A stretch of 61,176 nt of DNA from Synechococcus sp. CS-1329 (GCF_025128055.1 NZ_JAHLYS010000021.1:1-61176); one strand, 5' to 3'. Numbered from the stretch's first letter, positions 24,991 through 34,978 are shown. Notes: a model not told the origin generated them from the letters alone. Numbers and translations: made by a program.

Positions 24991-25611
24991 ATGGCCAGCG
25001 GGCGCCAGCAGGAGCTGTTCGAAGGCGGCCCCCTGGCCAGCGGTGGTGGCCTTGGGCCAACGGCGCCGCCGCTGCTGCGCGGGCAGCTGCTGGAGTGGCA
25101 ACAGCGCCTGGCTGACTTTCAGTCTCCCCTCTTCGACGGCAGCGCCAGCGAACACCAGCAGGGCACGCTCTTCGGCGCCGAGGCCAGCGGCAGGAGCCAT
25201 GGGGAGGCCCAGGAGCGGGCCGCCCGTTTCGATCCCCTGGCCTTTGAAGCCCAGAACCTGCAGTTCTGGCGCTGGCCCGATCCGCCCCAGCTGGGTCCAG
25301 CCCTCTACCTGGTGATGGACCGGCCGCCGCGGCTGGCCGCGCCGCTGCTGCTCTACGTGGGCGAGACCGGCCAGGCCGACCGGCGCTGGAAAGGTGAGCA
25401 CGACTGCAAGGGCTACCTGGCGGCCTACGGCGAGGCCCTGGGCCAGGTGGGCCTGGAGTGCCGCTGCAGCATCCGCTTCTGCTGCGATGTGCCGGCCGCT
25501 GTGCGGCCCAGGCGGGCTCTGGAGCAGGCCCTGATCCGCCGCTGGCAGCCCCCGTTCAACAAGGAGACCCGCCAGCGCTGGAACACCCCGTTCACCAGTG
25601 ATCCCGTCTGA
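24991..25611 (+). CDS. GIY-YIG nuclease-like protein
   Basis: The 206-residue protein has a disordered N-terminal third and a core with LYLVMDRPPRL, LLLYVGETGQADRRWKGEHDCKGYL and ALIRRWQPPFNKETRQRWNTPF. The YVGET...RRW and E-x-x-LIRRWxPPFN blocks are those of GIY-YIG folds: Tyr and Gly of the second half-motif, Arg and the catalytic Glu before the LIRRW helix. It is found mainly in cyanobacteria. A nuclease role is inferred from the fold only. Confidence 0.72.
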   Translation: MASGRQQELFEGGPLASGGGLGPTAPPLLRGQLLEWQQRLADFQSPLFDGSASEHQQGTLFGAEASGRSHGEAQERAARFDPLAFEAQNLQFWRWPDPPQLGPALYLVMDRPPRLAAPLLLYVGETGQADRRWKGEHDCKGYLAAYGEALGQVGLECRCSIRFCCDVPAAVRPRRALEQALIRRWQPPFNKETRQRWNTPFTSDPV

Positions 25612-25649
25612 GCGCCGTGGCTACGATCGCGGCCCGATGACAGGCCCCC

Positions 25650-27125
25650 ATGCAGTTCAGCTGTCCGTCCACCCCGCTGGCCGAATGGAGCGGTGACACC
25701 CTCGGTGTCGGCCTGTTCCAGGGTGAGACGGGCGAGCGCCTGGAGGCCCTCGAAGCCCGCTTCGGGCCCGGTCTGCAGGCCCTGCTGGAGCGCCAGAGCT
25801 TCAAGGGCAAACCCGGTGACTGCCTCAGCCTCACCCAGCTGCAGCCCGCTCCGCTGCGGCTGGTGCTGGTGGGGCTTGGGGAACCGGGCCGCTTCGATCT
25901 CGAGGCTCTGCGCAGTGGTGCCGCCGCCATCGCCAAGGCCGCGGGCCCCGGCAAGGAGCTGGGCCTGGCCCTGCCCAGTGAGGGCCTGGAGCCCCGCTCA
26001 GCGGCGCGGGCCATGGCCGAGGCCGTGCGCCTCAGCCTCTACACCGATCAGCGCTTCCGCAGTGAGGCCGACGCCAAGCCCATTCCCGAGCTGGTGAGCC
26101 TGCTGGGCCTGGCCGAGGGGGCCGCCGGCGGCCTCGAGAGCGTGGCCGCCACCTGTGCCGGCGTGGAGCTGGCACGGCAGCTGGTGGCGGCTCCACCGAA
26201 TGTGGTCACCCCCCAGGCGCTCGCCGACACCGCTGCGGCCATCGCCAGTGAGTTCGGTCTGGAGCTCAAGGTGCTGGAGCGCGCCGACTGCGAGGCCCTC
26301 GGCATGGGCGCCTACCTCGGCGTGGCCCAGGGCTCCAGCCTGCCCCCCAAATTCATTCATCTCACCTATCGCCCCTTGGGCGGCTCCAGCCGGCGGCTGG
26401 TGCTGATCGGCAAGGGACTCACCTTCGACTCCGGCGGCTACAACCTCAAGACCGGCGGCTCGCAGATCGAGATGATGAAGTACGACATGGGCGGCAGCGC
26501 CGCGGTGCTGGGGGCGGCGCGGGCGATCGCCGAGCTGCGGCCCGCGGGCGTGGAAGTGCACGTGATCGTGGCCGCCTGCGAAAACATGATCAGCGGCGAG
26601 GCGATCCACCCGGGCGACATCCTCACCGCCTCCAACGGCAAGACGATCGAGGTGAACAACACCGACGCCGAAGGCCGCCTCACCCTGGCCGATGCCCTGG
26701 TGTATGCCGCCGGGCTGGAACCCGATGCCGTGGTGGATCTGGCCACGCTCACCGGAGCCTGCGTGATCGCCCTGGGCGATGAAATCGCCGGCCTCTGGTC
26801 CCCCAGCGACACCCTGGCCGCAGCTCTGCTGGAGGCAGGTCGCAGCGGTGGGGAAGCCTTCTGGCGGATGCCGATGCAGGCCTCCTACAAAAAAGGACTG
26901 AAGAGTCCGGTGGCCGACATGAAGAACACCGGCCCCCGCCCGGGCGGGGCCATCACCGCCGCGCTCTTCCTCCAGGATTTCGTCCCTGCCGGCCTGGCCT
27001 GGGCCCACCTGGACATCGCCGGCACGGTCTGGAGTGACAAGGGGCGGGGCCTGGATCCCGCCGGTGCCACGGGCTTCGGCGTCCGCACCCTGGTGGAGTG
27101 GGTGAGCGGCGGGGGTGCCGCTTAG
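25650..27125 (+). CDS. pepA: Leucyl aminopeptidase (M17)
   Basis: This two-zinc aminopeptidase has 491 residues. The catalytic domain has the first metal and catalytic Lys in LIGKGLTFDSGGYNLK, the second block YDMGGSAAVLGAARAIAEL and the signature NNTDAEGRLTLADAL. A Lys/Asp set completes the site (DLATLTGA). It removes N-terminal residues from peptides in the cytoplasm. The start is ATG 25650, with the gene ending just before a small membrane protein gene. Confidence 0.93.
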   Translation: MQFSCPSTPLAEWSGDTLGVGLFQGETGERLEALEARFGPGLQALLERQSFKGKPGDCLSLTQLQPAPLRLVLVGLGEPGRFDLEALRSGAAAIAKAAGPGKELGLALPSEGLEPRSAARAMAEAVRLSLYTDQRFRSEADAKPIPELVSLLGLAEGAAGGLESVAATCAGVELARQLVAAPPNVVTPQALADTAAAIASEFGLELKVLERADCEALGMGAYLGVAQGSSLPPKFIHLTYRPLGGSSRRLVLIGKGLTFDSGGYNLKTGGSQIEMMKYDMGGSAAVLGAARAIAELRPAGVEVHVIVAACENMISGEAIHPGDILTASNGKTIEVNNTDAEGRLTLADALVYAAGLEPDAVVDLATLTGACVIALGDEIAGLWSPSDTLAAALLEAGRSGGEAFWRMPMQASYKKGLKSPVADMKNTGPRPGGAITAALFLQDFVPAGLAWAHLDIAGTVWSDKGRGLDPAGATGFGVRTLVEWVSGGGAA

Positions 27126-27157
27126 GGTTGGCACCGCTGACGCCGGACCCCGACGCC

Positions 27158-27427
27158 ATGGCTGCCCAGAAGATTCGCTGGTACATCCGCGCTCAGCTGG
27201 GGGTCCTGCTGCTGCCGCTGGGTCTCTGCCTGGTGGGCGAGGCCATCACCCGCCGCACTCTGCAGCTGGCGGCACTCAACCAGCAATCGGCGGCATCGGG
27301 CCCCTGGTTCTGGTACGGAACCCTTGGCCTGATCTGCGTGACCGCCGGCGTGGGCCTGATGGTGGAAAGCGGATTGCTGCGCGGCTATCCCCGCAGCCCA
27401 CGCCAGGGGGCCGGCAACTCCCACTGA
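27158..27427 (+). CDS. Small cyanobacterial membrane protein, unknown function
   Basis: The protein has 89 residues and two predicted membrane segments, at about residues 13-31 (AQLGVLLLPLGLCLVGEAI) and 48-68 (WFWYGTLGLICVTAGVGLMV). The tail is basic and short. It follows pepA by 32 bases and could be co-transcribed. I do not recognise a named family. ATG 27158 is the clear start; the open frame extends upstream into pepA. Confidence 0.65.
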   Translation: MAAQKIRWYIRAQLGVLLLPLGLCLVGEAITRRTLQLAALNQQSAASGPWFWYGTLGLICVTAGVGLMVESGLLRGYPRSPRQGAGNSH

Positions 27428-27449
27428 GCTGGTTCCCCACTGGGCTGAC

Positions 27450-27689
27450 TCAGGCGGCCACAGGGCTGGCCGAAGATCCCATCAACGACTGGGGTTCCAG
27501 GCCCTTCGGAGCCTTGGCTCTGGGCTTCTCCAGCAGGCTGCCGGGCTCCTCCAGCTCATGGATCTGCCAGCGGGCCCGCTCACCGAAGGAGGCCAGCAGC
27601 CGGTCCAGATCATCCACCGCCTGCTTGGGGCTGGCATAGGGCCCGATGTGGCGAGTCACCAGACCGTCCCGGATCGTCAGCAAATACAT
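27450..27689 (-). CDS. Small conserved hypothetical protein
   Basis: The 79-residue protein starts MYLLTIRDGLVTRHIGPYASPKQAVDDLDRLL and appears to form a strand-strand-helix unit, followed by a flexible tail rich in Pro and Ser. No known motif is visible. The start is ATG 27689; GTG 27698, three codons before, is possible. Its upstream region has an 11-base inverted repeat with core CGTAG-G-CTACG at about 27724-27734 near a run of A/T bases, which may be part of its promoter. Confidence 0.6.
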   Translation of the reverse strand: MYLLTIRDGLVTRHIGPYASPKQAVDDLDRLLASFGERARWQIHELEEPGSLLEKPRAKAPKGLEPQSLMGSSASPVAA

Positions 27690-27791
27690 ACAACCCACTC
27701 AAACTGGACTCCGTGTTGATTTACCGTAGGCTACGCGGCCAGTTCTGGGAAGGGTGTGACCTCCCCTCTTGCCAGCAGAGCGGCTGTGGTC

Positions 27792-28469
27792 TCAGGATTT
27801 AGGCCGCCACGGCAGGGAACCCCGGGCCCTTGATCCCCAGACCTGATCCAGGCGTCGGTCGCGGCCGCAGGACCAGCGGTAATAGGTGTACTGAACCTTG
27901 TTGCGCTCCGCGTAGTTCTGGTGGTAAGGCTCGGCGGGCCAGAAGCGTTCCAGCTCGCGCATCTGCACCTTGATGGCCCCGGGCTTCACCCCCAGCTCCC
28001 TGATCGCCGAGGCCAGGCTGGCTTTGGCCTGATCCCGCTGGGAGGCTCCACGGCTGAAGATCGCCGGACGGTAGCTGGGGCCTCGATCGCAGAACTGGCC
28101 GCCGCCATCGAGGGGGTCCACATTGCGCCAGTAGGCCCGCAACAGCGTGGGCAGGCTGATCCGAGCTGTGTCGTAGCGGACCAGCACACTCTCGATGTGG
28201 CCGGTGCCGCCAGCCGTCACCTGGCGGTAGGTGGGGTTCTTGAGGCTGCCGCCACTGAAGCCACTGACCGCCTCCACCACCCCGGGCAGGGTTTCGAGGT
28301 CGTGCTCCAGGCACCAGAAGCAGCCGCCAGCCAGCACCACCTCCTCGACGGCTGCCAGTGCCGGTGCGGCGGGGTGCAGCAACAGCAGCGTCAGCAGCAG
28401 GGGTGCCAGCAGCCGCGAGAGGGGCTGCAGAGGGTGGTCCCCCTGGATTCGCCTGGGCGATGGCGTCAC
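27792..28469 (-). CDS. msrA: Peptide methionine sulfoxide reductase A, exported
   Basis: The 225-residue protein has a basic start and a signal peptide ([20 protein letters not shown], about residues 21-40). The MsrA domain follows, with the catalytic Cys in [14 protein letters not shown], then [25 protein letters not shown], and [11 protein letters not shown]. It repairs oxidised methionine in envelope or lumen proteins. The start codon GTG 28469 overlaps the lpxB stop as GTGA, so it is the last gene of the outer-membrane operon that begins with bamA. Confidence 0.88.
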   Translation of the reverse strand: MTPSPRRIQGDHPLQPLSRLLAPLLLTLLLLHPAAPALAAVEEVVLAGGCFWCLEHDLETLPGVVEAVSGFSGGSLKNPTYRQVTAGGTGHIESVLVRYDTARISLPTLLRAYWRNVDPLDGGGQFCDRGPSYRPAIFSRGASQRDQAKASLASAIRELGVKPGAIKVQMRELERFWPAEPYHQNYAERNKVQYTYYRWSCGRDRRLDQVWGSRARGSLPWRPKS

Positions 28470-29653
28470 GTCTGGGATTCCGTCAGCTGATCGAGGATCT
28501 CACAGGCCGCTCGACGGGTCACACCGGGCTCCCCGAGCAGGGCACGCAGCCGGCGGTAGCCCGCCAGCATCTGGGTGCGCTCGGGGCTTGGATCCAACAG
28601 GGGCAGCGCCGCCGCCACGATCGCCTCCGGGGTCAGGTCGTCCTGGAGCAATTCCGGCACCAACCTCTCCCCCAGCACCAGGTTCACCGGTGAGATGTGG
28701 GGCACATTGAAGCCCAGCAAGCGCTGGGCCACGAAAGCGGTGACCCGGCTGAGGCGGTAGCCCACCACCTGGGGGACACCACGCAGGGCCAGCTCCAGGT
28801 TGGCCGTGCCCGACTTGGTCAGGGCCAGGTCGGCGGCGGCGCAGAGCACCGGCTTGAGGGCATCGGCGCGATCAGCCGGGATCACCGTGGCCTCCACGCC
28901 GGCTCCCCGCAGCTGCTCGGCCAGGGGCTCCTCGAAGCTGGCCAGCCCGGCGGGCAGCATCACCCGCAATCCAGGCCGCTGACGCTGCAGTTCAGCCGCC
29001 GCTGCGCTCAGGGAAGGCATCAGGTAGCGCATCTCCTGGGGCCGGGAGGCCGGCAACAGCAGCAGCAGCTGTTGGCCGGGAGCCAGACCCAGCTCCTGGC
29101 GGGCCTGCTCCCGACTGGGCGGGGAGCCGAGGGTGTCGAGCAGGGGGTGACCGACCCAGGTGACCCGGGCACCGCGGGAGGCATAAAACCTGGCTTCCTC
29201 AGGGAAAATGGCCAGGATGCGATCGGTGAAGCCGATCAGGCGGGTGGTTCCCCCCTCCCCCAGGCGGAAGGCCCATTCCTGGGGGGCGATGTAGTAGGTG
29301 ATCGGCACCGCTGGAAAGCGATGGCGGATGCGGCGGCCCAGGCTCACGTTCGCCCCCATGTAGTCGATCAGCACCACCCCATCGGGAGGAGCACTGGCGA
29401 GCCAGCGGCCCACCCGCCGCTGCAGGCGCAGGGTGGGCAGCACCAGCGGCAGCGCCTCCCAGAGGCCGATCGCGCCCATCGGAGCCGTGTTGGCCAGCAG
29501 ATGGGAGCCCGCCTGACGCATGCGCTCACCGCCGAGGGCATCGATCTGGAGGGGCAGATCCCGCCGCTGGGCTTCGGCGTGGAGGGCCTTGATCAGCAGG
29601 CCGCCCTGAAGATCCCCGGACACCTCACCGGTGCTGATCAGCAGCCGCACCAT
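28466..29653 (-). CDS. lpxB: Lipid A disaccharide synthase
   Basis: LpxB joins UDP-2,3-diacylglucosamine and lipid X in lipid A synthesis. The 395-residue GT19 enzyme starts [15 protein letters not shown] and contains [18 protein letters not shown] (active-site region), [25 protein letters not shown] and [21 protein letters not shown]. The start overlaps the lpxA stop by one base (TGATG). Confidence 0.93.
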   Translation of the reverse strand: MVRLLISTGEVSGDLQGGLLIKALHAEAQRRDLPLQIDALGGERMRQAGSHLLANTAPMGAIGLWEALPLVLPTLRLQRRVGRWLASAPPDGVVLIDYMGANVSLGRRIRHRFPAVPITYYIAPQEWAFRLGEGGTTRLIGFTDRILAIFPEEARFYASRGARVTWVGHPLLDTLGSPPSREQARQELGLAPGQQLLLLLPASRPQEMRYLMPSLSAAAAELQRQRPGLRVMLPAGLASFEEPLAEQLRGAGVEATVIPADRADALKPVLCAAADLALTKSGTANLELALRGVPQVVGYRLSRVTAFVAQRLLGFNVPHISPVNLVLGERLVPELLQDDLTPEAIVAAALPLLDPSPERTQMLAGYRRLRALLGEPGVTRRAACEILDQLTESQT

Positions 29654-30474
29654 CAGCGCTGGTGGGGCAGAGGGCCGCGGCGCCCCGGGGCGATCGAGGC
29701 CTCGAGAAAGCTGCAGAGTTCTTCTGAGGCCGGCAGCAGGGTTTCAGCGCGGATGTGCACCAGGGCCTCCGCCAGCACTTCCTGGCTGCGATAGAGCCGG
29801 TTCCACACCGCCAGCAGTTGCTTGAGCTCGGCGCCTCCCTCCCGGTCCACCAGGCCATTGCGCTTGAGGCCGATGCGGTTGAGACCGCGCAGGCGGCCGG
29901 GATGCCCCTCCACGATCGCGAAGGGGGGCACATCCCTGTCGATACGGCTCATGCCCCCCACCATCGCCAGCTTGCCGATATGCACGAACTGGTGGATGCC
30001 GAGCACCCCACCGATCACCGCGCGATCGCCGATCACCACATGGCCGGCGATCGCCACGCTGTTGGCCACCACGATCCGGTCGCCCAGCAGGCAGTTGTGG
30101 CCCACATGGCTGTAGGCCATCAGCAGATTGCCGTTGCCCAGCCGCGTCTGCTCACCATCGGCGGTGGCCCGATTGATCGTGACGCACTCGCGGATGGTGT
30201 TGTCATCGCCCATCACCACCTCGGTGGGGGCGCCTCCGTATTTGAGATCCTGGGGCTCAAGGCCGATGCAGGCGCCGGGAAAGATGCGGTTGCCGGAGCC
30301 CATCGTCACCCGGCCATCGATCACCACGTGGGGGCCCACCTGACAGCGGGCGCCGAGCTGGACATCAGGGCCGATCACCGAGAAGGGACCAATCTGAACA
30401 CCCTGACCAAGCTGGGCGCGGCTGTCGACCACCGCGGTGGGATGAATCGTGGTTTCCAGGGCTGTGCTGGTCAT
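29653..30474 (-). CDS. lpxA: UDP-N-acetylglucosamine acyltransferase
   Basis: LpxA adds the first 3-hydroxyacyl chain of lipid A. The 273-residue protein is a left-handed beta helix built of hexapeptide repeats ([20 protein letters not shown] onward), with the catalytic His in [11 protein letters not shown] and the helical C-terminal domain. ATG 30474 is the start; the frame is open 4 codons further to 30486, but those codons overlap the fabZ 3' end. Confidence 0.93.
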   Translation of the reverse strand: MTSTALETTIHPTAVVDSRAQLGQGVQIGPFSVIGPDVQLGARCQVGPHVVIDGRVTMGSGNRIFPGACIGLEPQDLKYGGAPTEVVMGDDNTIRECVTINRATADGEQTRLGNGNLLMAYSHVGHNCLLGDRIVVANSVAIAGHVVIGDRAVIGGVLGIHQFVHIGKLAMVGGMSRIDRDVPPFAIVEGHPGRLRGLNRIGLKRNGLVDREGGAELKQLLAVWNRLYRSQEVLAEALVHIRAETLLPASEELCSFLEASIAPGRRGPLPHQR

Positions 30475-30478
30475 GGCC

Positions 30479-30934
30479 TCAGTCAACCAGGGAGAACATC
30501 AGTTCCCCAGAGCACACCAGGTTTCCATCCACGCTGACTTCCGCTCTCACTTTGCCGAATCGCTTGCGTTTGAGACTGAGCAGTTCACAGCTGATGAGCA
30601 ACTGATCACCGGGCACCACCGGCCGGCGGAAGCGGACCCCATCAATGCCGGCGAACACGAACAGCCCCTTGGGCAACTCCGGCATCTGGGTGACGATCAG
30701 ACCACCCACCTGAGCCATCGCTTCCACGATCAGCACCCCGGGCATCAGCGGGCGACCAGGGAAATGGCCCTGGAACTGGGGCTCGTTGATGGTGACGTTC
30801 TTGAGGGCGACCGCCCGCTTGCCCGGTTCGTACTCAATCACCCGATCCACAAGCGCGAAGGGGTAACGGTGGGGCAGCAGGTTGAGGATCTGCTCAGAGG
30901 TGAGCAGGGGGACGCCAGCGGGAGGAACGGACAA
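30479..30934 (-). CDS. fabZ: 3-hydroxyacyl-[acyl-carrier-protein] dehydratase
   Basis: The 151-residue hot-dog-fold enzyme dehydrates 3-hydroxyacyl-ACP in fatty acid synthesis and works on the same pool that supplies LpxA. The active-site segment is [25 protein letters not shown], with the catalytic His and Glu, preceded by [14 protein letters not shown]. The gene lies between lpxC and lpxA with gaps of only 4-6 bases, as in many Gram-negative lpx clusters. Confidence 0.94.
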   Translation of the reverse strand: MSVPPAGVPLLTSEQILNLLPHRYPFALVDRVIEYEPGKRAVALKNVTINEPQFQGHFPGRPLMPGVLIVEAMAQVGGLIVTQMPELPKGLFVFAGIDGVRFRRPVVPGDQLLISCELLSLKRKRFGKVRAEVSVDGNLVCSGELMFSLVD

Positions 30935-30940
30935 AGGGCT

Positions 30941-31792
30941 TCAGGTCGAGCGGGATGGAGCGGCCAGGGCCGCCGCCAGGGCAGTGTGCAGCCCGTGGGA
31001 TCCACGGAAGGCGAAGACCTGGGCCTGGGGCAAGCCCGCCAGCGCCAGGTCCCCCAGCAGGTCCAAGAGCTTATGGCGCACCGGTTCCTGGGGGAAACGC
31101 AGGGGCGGGTTCAGCCAGTGATCCCCATCACAGACCAGGGCGCTCTCCAGATCACCGCCCTGGATCAGGCCGGCGGCTCGGAGCTGATCGATCTGCTCAC
31201 GGAAGCCGAAGGTGCGGGCCGGGGCGAGCTGCTCCACGAAGGCGGCTGGGGTGAGCTCCAGCGAGTAAAGCTGGCGACCGATGGCGGCCTGGCTGAATTC
31301 GATCGCGGCGCCGATCCGGGGCCTGTCGCTGGGCAGGGCCGTGGCGAAGCTCTGGCCCTGCTGCAGGGTGATCGGGGCCTCCAGCGGGCGAAGGGGCGCC
31401 CGGGGCCCCAGGGGCTGCAGACCCGCTTCAGCGATCGCCTCCACCCAGGGCAGAGCGGAGCCATCCAGCAGGGGGATCTCCTCCCCCTCCACCAGCAGCT
31501 CCACATGGGAGAGGCCGGTGCCCGCCAGGGCTGCCAGCAGGTGCTCCACCGTGGCCAGCCGACGCTGGTCGAGGCGCAGGGCCGTGCACAGCTGGGTGTC
31601 ACTCACCTGCGATGGGTGCAGGGCCACCGGCTCCAGGGCGGGGGCATCCAGCCAACCCACCCGATAGCCAGCCGTCTCGGTGGGCTGAAGGCGCACGCGG
31701 CAGGGGCTGCCGCTGTGCAGACCAAGGCCCCTGCGCTCCACCGCTGCCGCCAGGGTCCAGGCCTGGCTGTAGTCCTCAGGCCAGTCGGTCAC
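30941..31792 (-). CDS. lpxC: UDP-3-O-acyl-N-acetylglucosamine deacetylase
   Basis: LpxC is the committed, zinc-dependent step of lipid A synthesis. The 283-residue protein has the first zinc His in ATVEHLLAALAGTGLSHVEL, the DGSALPWV block, APARTFGF and the second metal site VRHKLLDLLGDLAL. The final GSHGLHTALA supplies the catalytic His. GTG 31792 is chosen: its G is the last base of the bamA stop TAG, so the genes overlap by one base. A longer frame would lie within bamA. Confidence 0.9.
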   Translation of the reverse strand: MTDWPEDYSQAWTLAAAVERRGLGLHSGSPCRVRLQPTETAGYRVGWLDAPALEPVALHPSQVSDTQLCTALRLDQRRLATVEHLLAALAGTGLSHVELLVEGEEIPLLDGSALPWVEAIAEAGLQPLGPRAPLRPLEAPITLQQGQSFATALPSDRPRIGAAIEFSQAAIGRQLYSLELTPAAFVEQLAPARTFGFREQIDQLRAAGLIQGGDLESALVCDGDHWLNPPLRFPQEPVRHKLLDLLGDLALAGLPQAQVFAFRGSHGLHTALAAALAAPSRST

Positions 31793-34179
31793 TAGAACTT
31801 CCAGCCCACGCCGAGGTTGAAGCGCCAATCACCGCTGAAGTCCTCGCTGGCCACCTCCAGGCGCAGGGGACCCACCGGTGTGGTCACGATCACGCCGGTG
31901 CCCACCGAGAAACCGCTGCCGGGCTTGTTGAGCAGCGAGCCCGGATTGCCGGGCACGCCCGACTGGCTGCCGAAGGTGGTGCCGCCATCGAGGAACAGTG
32001 CACCGCTGACGATGCTGAACAGGGGGAAGCGGTATTCGATCGTGGCCTCGCCGAAGCTGCGCCCGACGCCCAGGTCACAGTCGGCGTAGCCACGCACGGA
32101 GTTGGAGCCCCCCATGCAGAAGGCTTCGTAGGGGGGCAGATCGCCGATGTTGGTGCCGGCCGAGACCTGGAAGGCCAGGGCCTGCTTGCAATCGGGCGTT
32201 TCGCCGGGCTTGGGCCGACAACCCTTGTAGAACTTCAGCCAGTTGACCGGAATGAAGTAGCTGTAGCTGGCCCGCAGACGGTTGAATGTGGGTGAATCCG
32301 GGCTCACCGAGACGTACTGCTCGGTGCCGACGCTGAGGAAGGAACCGGAGGTGGGATTGCGGGGGTCGTTGAGGGTGTTGCGGGTGGCGGCCACCCGTAC
32401 CGCCAGCAACTGGTTGCTGCGGGCGCAGTTGAAGGCGATGCAGATCACATCGTTGACGGGAGCATCCCGGCCGTCGAAATTATTGGTGCTCAGACCGAAG
32501 CGGCGGTTGGCACCGCTGAAGTTCATCGGGGTGACTTCCTGGGCACTGGCCCCGATCACCACACTCCAGAGAGCCCGCTTGAAGGGGTCACCGCCGTTGA
32601 GGGGGCGCACGAACTGAATGTTGCCGCCGGCGCGCTGAATGGCGACGGAGTTGCCTTCGTAGTCAAACCAGCTGTTGTTCGGAGATTGCGATTCAGCAGC
32701 CGACACCGAGCGAAAAGTTTTGCCCTCGGGGTTGTTTCTGTTGTTGATGTTGAAGGCAACATCAGTGCCCGGCGCTTTGTAGAAGTCGGAAACCGTGTTG
32801 ATGTTGCCGTTGTTCTGACTCTGGAAAACCTGGGGAACATCGCGGCTGAGGAACACCCGGGCGCGGAAGGCCGTGCGGTAGGCATCTCCCTTGATCCAGG
32901 GGTCGGTGAAGGAGATGTCGGCCAGGCCACCGAACTGGCCATAGGTGAAGTTGACCCCCAGATCCCAGGCCCGGCCCAGCAGGTTGCTGTCCTGGAGCTG
33001 AATCTGACCGAACACCCCCTGGCTTTGGCTGTAGCCGAGGCCACCGGAGAGGGACCCGGACGACTGCTCGACGATGCCCAGCACGATCACCACTTCACCG
33101 GGCTTGGCCGGCACCGGCCGCAGGGTCACCTTGATGTCACCGAACAGGCCGGTGCCATAGAGGCGCTTGATGTCCTCCTCGAGGTTGCGGCGGTTGAAGG
33201 TCTCCCCCGGCTTGATCGAGATCTCACGGCTGACCACCCAGGGCTTGGTTTTGCCCCGGATCGGCTCCCCCTGATCATTGGTGGCCGAACCTTCCTTGTT
33301 GAGGAACTGAACCTCCACCCCCTCGACGGTGCCCTCGCGCACCGTCAGCAGCACCGTGCCCTCGGGACTCACCCGGTTGGGACCGGTGACCCGCGCCAGG
33401 GAATAACCCTGATCGGTGTACCACTTCTGCAGCTCCTGCATGCGGGACTGCAGGGTGTTGAGGTTCAAGGTGCGGCCGAAGTCCGCGGCGAAGGTGTCCG
33501 CCAGCACGGTGGGCGGCAGCTTGACCTTGGCAGCATCGAACTCCACCTTCTGCAGCACCGGGTTGGCCGTGGCGATCACCACCACCTGCACCCCCAGGGG
33601 GCCATCCACCGGCTGGATGCGCACATCCGAGAACCAGCCGCTGGCGTAGATGGCGGAGAGATCGGTCTGCAGTTCGCTGCGCGTCACCCGGCTCCCGGGC
33701 CGCACCACCATGGCGTCGTAGACCGCCAGCTCCAGGCGCTCGCGCTCGGGGTGGCCTTCAAGGCCCTGAACCACCACTTCGCTGACGAGGACCCGTGGTT
33801 CATCGGGCTTGGCCGGCGTGATGCTCTCCGGGCCGGTCTGGCTGGGGGACTCGCCAGCGGGTGGGGTGAGCGGCGTCTCCAGCGGTACGGGGAAGGGGGT
33901 TCCGGCGTCAGGAGCGACCGGTTCCGCCTGGGGCGCTGTGGTGCCGGGGAGCACCTCACCCGCTTCGCCGCTGGGCACGGGTTCGGGAGCGGGAGCCGGA
34001 GTGGGCTCGGCAGCCTGAGCCACTTCGGCAGCCGGCTGACTCTGGGCCGCGCTCCGCAGGGGAGTCAGCAGGGGCAGCAGGGCCAGCAGGGGCATCCCCA
34101 GCCAGAGGGTGAGTGCCATGGGTCGAGACCCGGGACCGGAGAAGGCAGTACTGGTGTGGGCGTTTGGGGTGACACCCAT
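31792..34179 (-). CDS. bamA: Outer-membrane beta-barrel assembly protein (BamA/Omp85)
   Basis: The 795-residue protein has a signal sequence (MALTLWLGMPLLALLPLLTPLRS, about residues 21-43), a Pro/Ala-rich linker to about residue 120, three POTRA-type repeats (from LVSEVVVQGLEGHPE; GTVEGVEVQFL; NRRNLEEDIKRLYGTGLF) and a C-terminal D15 barrel with GGSNSVRGYADCDLG and final FNLGVGWKF. The ending Phe is the barrel signal. It inserts outer-membrane proteins and is the cyanobacterial ancestor type of chloroplast Toc75. ATG 34179 is preferred, because GGAGA lies 4 bases before it. Confidence 0.92.
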   Translation of the reverse strand: MGVTPNAHTSTAFSGPGSRPMALTLWLGMPLLALLPLLTPLRSAAQSQPAAEVAQAAEPTPAPAPEPVPSGEAGEVLPGTTAPQAEPVAPDAGTPFPVPLETPLTPPAGESPSQTGPESITPAKPDEPRVLVSEVVVQGLEGHPERERLELAVYDAMVVRPGSRVTRSELQTDLSAIYASGWFSDVRIQPVDGPLGVQVVVIATANPVLQKVEFDAAKVKLPPTVLADTFAADFGRTLNLNTLQSRMQELQKWYTDQGYSLARVTGPNRVSPEGTVLLTVREGTVEGVEVQFLNKEGSATNDQGEPIRGKTKPWVVSREISIKPGETFNRRNLEEDIKRLYGTGLFGDIKVTLRPVPAKPGEVVIVLGIVEQSSGSLSGGLGYSQSQGVFGQIQLQDSNLLGRAWDLGVNFTYGQFGGLADISFTDPWIKGDAYRTAFRARVFLSRDVPQVFQSQNNGNINTVSDFYKAPGTDVAFNINNRNNPEGKTFRSVSAAESQSPNNSWFDYEGNSVAIQRAGGNIQFVRPLNGGDPFKRALWSVVIGASAQEVTPMNFSGANRRFGLSTNNFDGRDAPVNDVICIAFNCARSNQLLAVRVAATRNTLNDPRNPTSGSFLSVGTEQYVSVSPDSPTFNRLRASYSYFIPVNWLKFYKGCRPKPGETPDCKQALAFQVSAGTNIGDLPPYEAFCMGGSNSVRGYADCDLGVGRSFGEATIEYRFPLFSIVSGALFLDGGTTFGSQSGVPGNPGSLLNKPGSGFSVGTGVIVTTPVGPLRLEVASEDFSGDWRFNLGVGWKF

Positions 34180-34189
34180 GGTTCTCCGA

Positions 34190-34221
34190 GTCACAGCGGC
34201 ATCGCCGCAAATTGCCGTGAC
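34190..34221 (-). promoter_or_regulatory. Stem-loop between purC and bamA
   Basis: GTCAC and GGCA (34190-34201) pair with TGCC and GTGAC (34213-34221), with a 3-base bulge, and GCGGC-ATC-GCCGC forms an alternative inner hairpin. It fills the 43-base gap between the purC stop and the bamA Shine-Dalgarno. It could separate the two cistrons by mRNA processing or partial termination; there is no T-run. Confidence 0.5.
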
Positions 34222-34222
34222 C

Positions 34223-34978
34223 TTACTGGTACAGGCTGGGCCCGTCGATCACCCCTTGGACCCGTTTGAGGACCTCCCCATAGGCCTCGATCACTCCGCC
34301 GAGGTCCTGGCGGAACCGGTCCTTGTCGAGAATCCGCTCTTTGGCATCGGCCACATCGAGGTCCCAGAGGCGGCAGGTGTCCGGGCTGATCTCATCGGCC
34401 ACCACCAGCTGGCCGTCGGCCGTGAACCCCAGCTCGAGCTTGAAGTCGACCAGCTGCAGACCGAGGCCCGTGAACAGCTCCAGCAACAGGCTGTTGACGC
34501 GGCGGGCCAGGGATTCCAGCTCCAGGCGCTGCTCCCTGGTCACCAGGGCCAGCCGCTCCAGCCGGGCCTCGCTCAAGAAGGGATCGGCGTAGGCATCGTC
34601 TTTGTAATAGAGGTCGAGCAGCGGCGGATCCAGAGGTGTTCCTGGCGCGATCGGCATCTGCTTGCACAGCGACCCGGCCGCCACATTGCGGATCACCACC
34701 TCCAGGGGGATCACCTGCACCGGCCGCACCAGCATCCAGCGCTGGTCCTTCACCCCCAGGTAGTGGGTGGGCACCCCCGAGCGCTGCAGGTGCTCGAACA
34801 GCAGGGCGGAGATCCGGCAGTTGAGGGCGCCCTTCCCCTCCAGTTCGGCCTTTTTGAGGGCGTTGAAGGCGGTGGCGTCATCCTTGAACTCCACCGCCAG
34901 CAGGTCGCTCCGATCGGTCTGGAAGACCCGTTTGGCCTTGCCTTCGTAGAGAAGCGGGCCCAGCTGATAGGTGGTCAT
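34223..34978 (-). CDS. purC: Phosphoribosylaminoimidazole-succinocarboxamide (SAICAR) synthase
   Basis: PurC ligates aspartate to CAIR in purine synthesis. The 251-residue protein starts with [19 protein letters not shown] (ATP-binding loop), followed by [41 protein letters not shown] and [16 protein letters not shown], all family signatures. The ATG overlaps the stop of the upstream exported protein (ATGA); purD lies nearby on the other strand. Confidence 0.95.
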   Translation of the reverse strand: MTTYQLGPLLYEGKAKRVFQTDRSDLLAVEFKDDATAFNALKKAELEGKGALNCRISALLFEHLQRSGVPTHYLGVKDQRWMLVRPVQVIPLEVVIRNVAAGSLCKQMPIAPGTPLDPPLLDLYYKDDAYADPFLSEARLERLALVTREQRLELESLARRVNSLLLELFTGLGLQLVDFKLELGFTADGQLVVADEISPDTCRLWDLDVADAKERILDKDRFRQDLGGVIEAYGEVLKRVQGVIDGPSLYQ

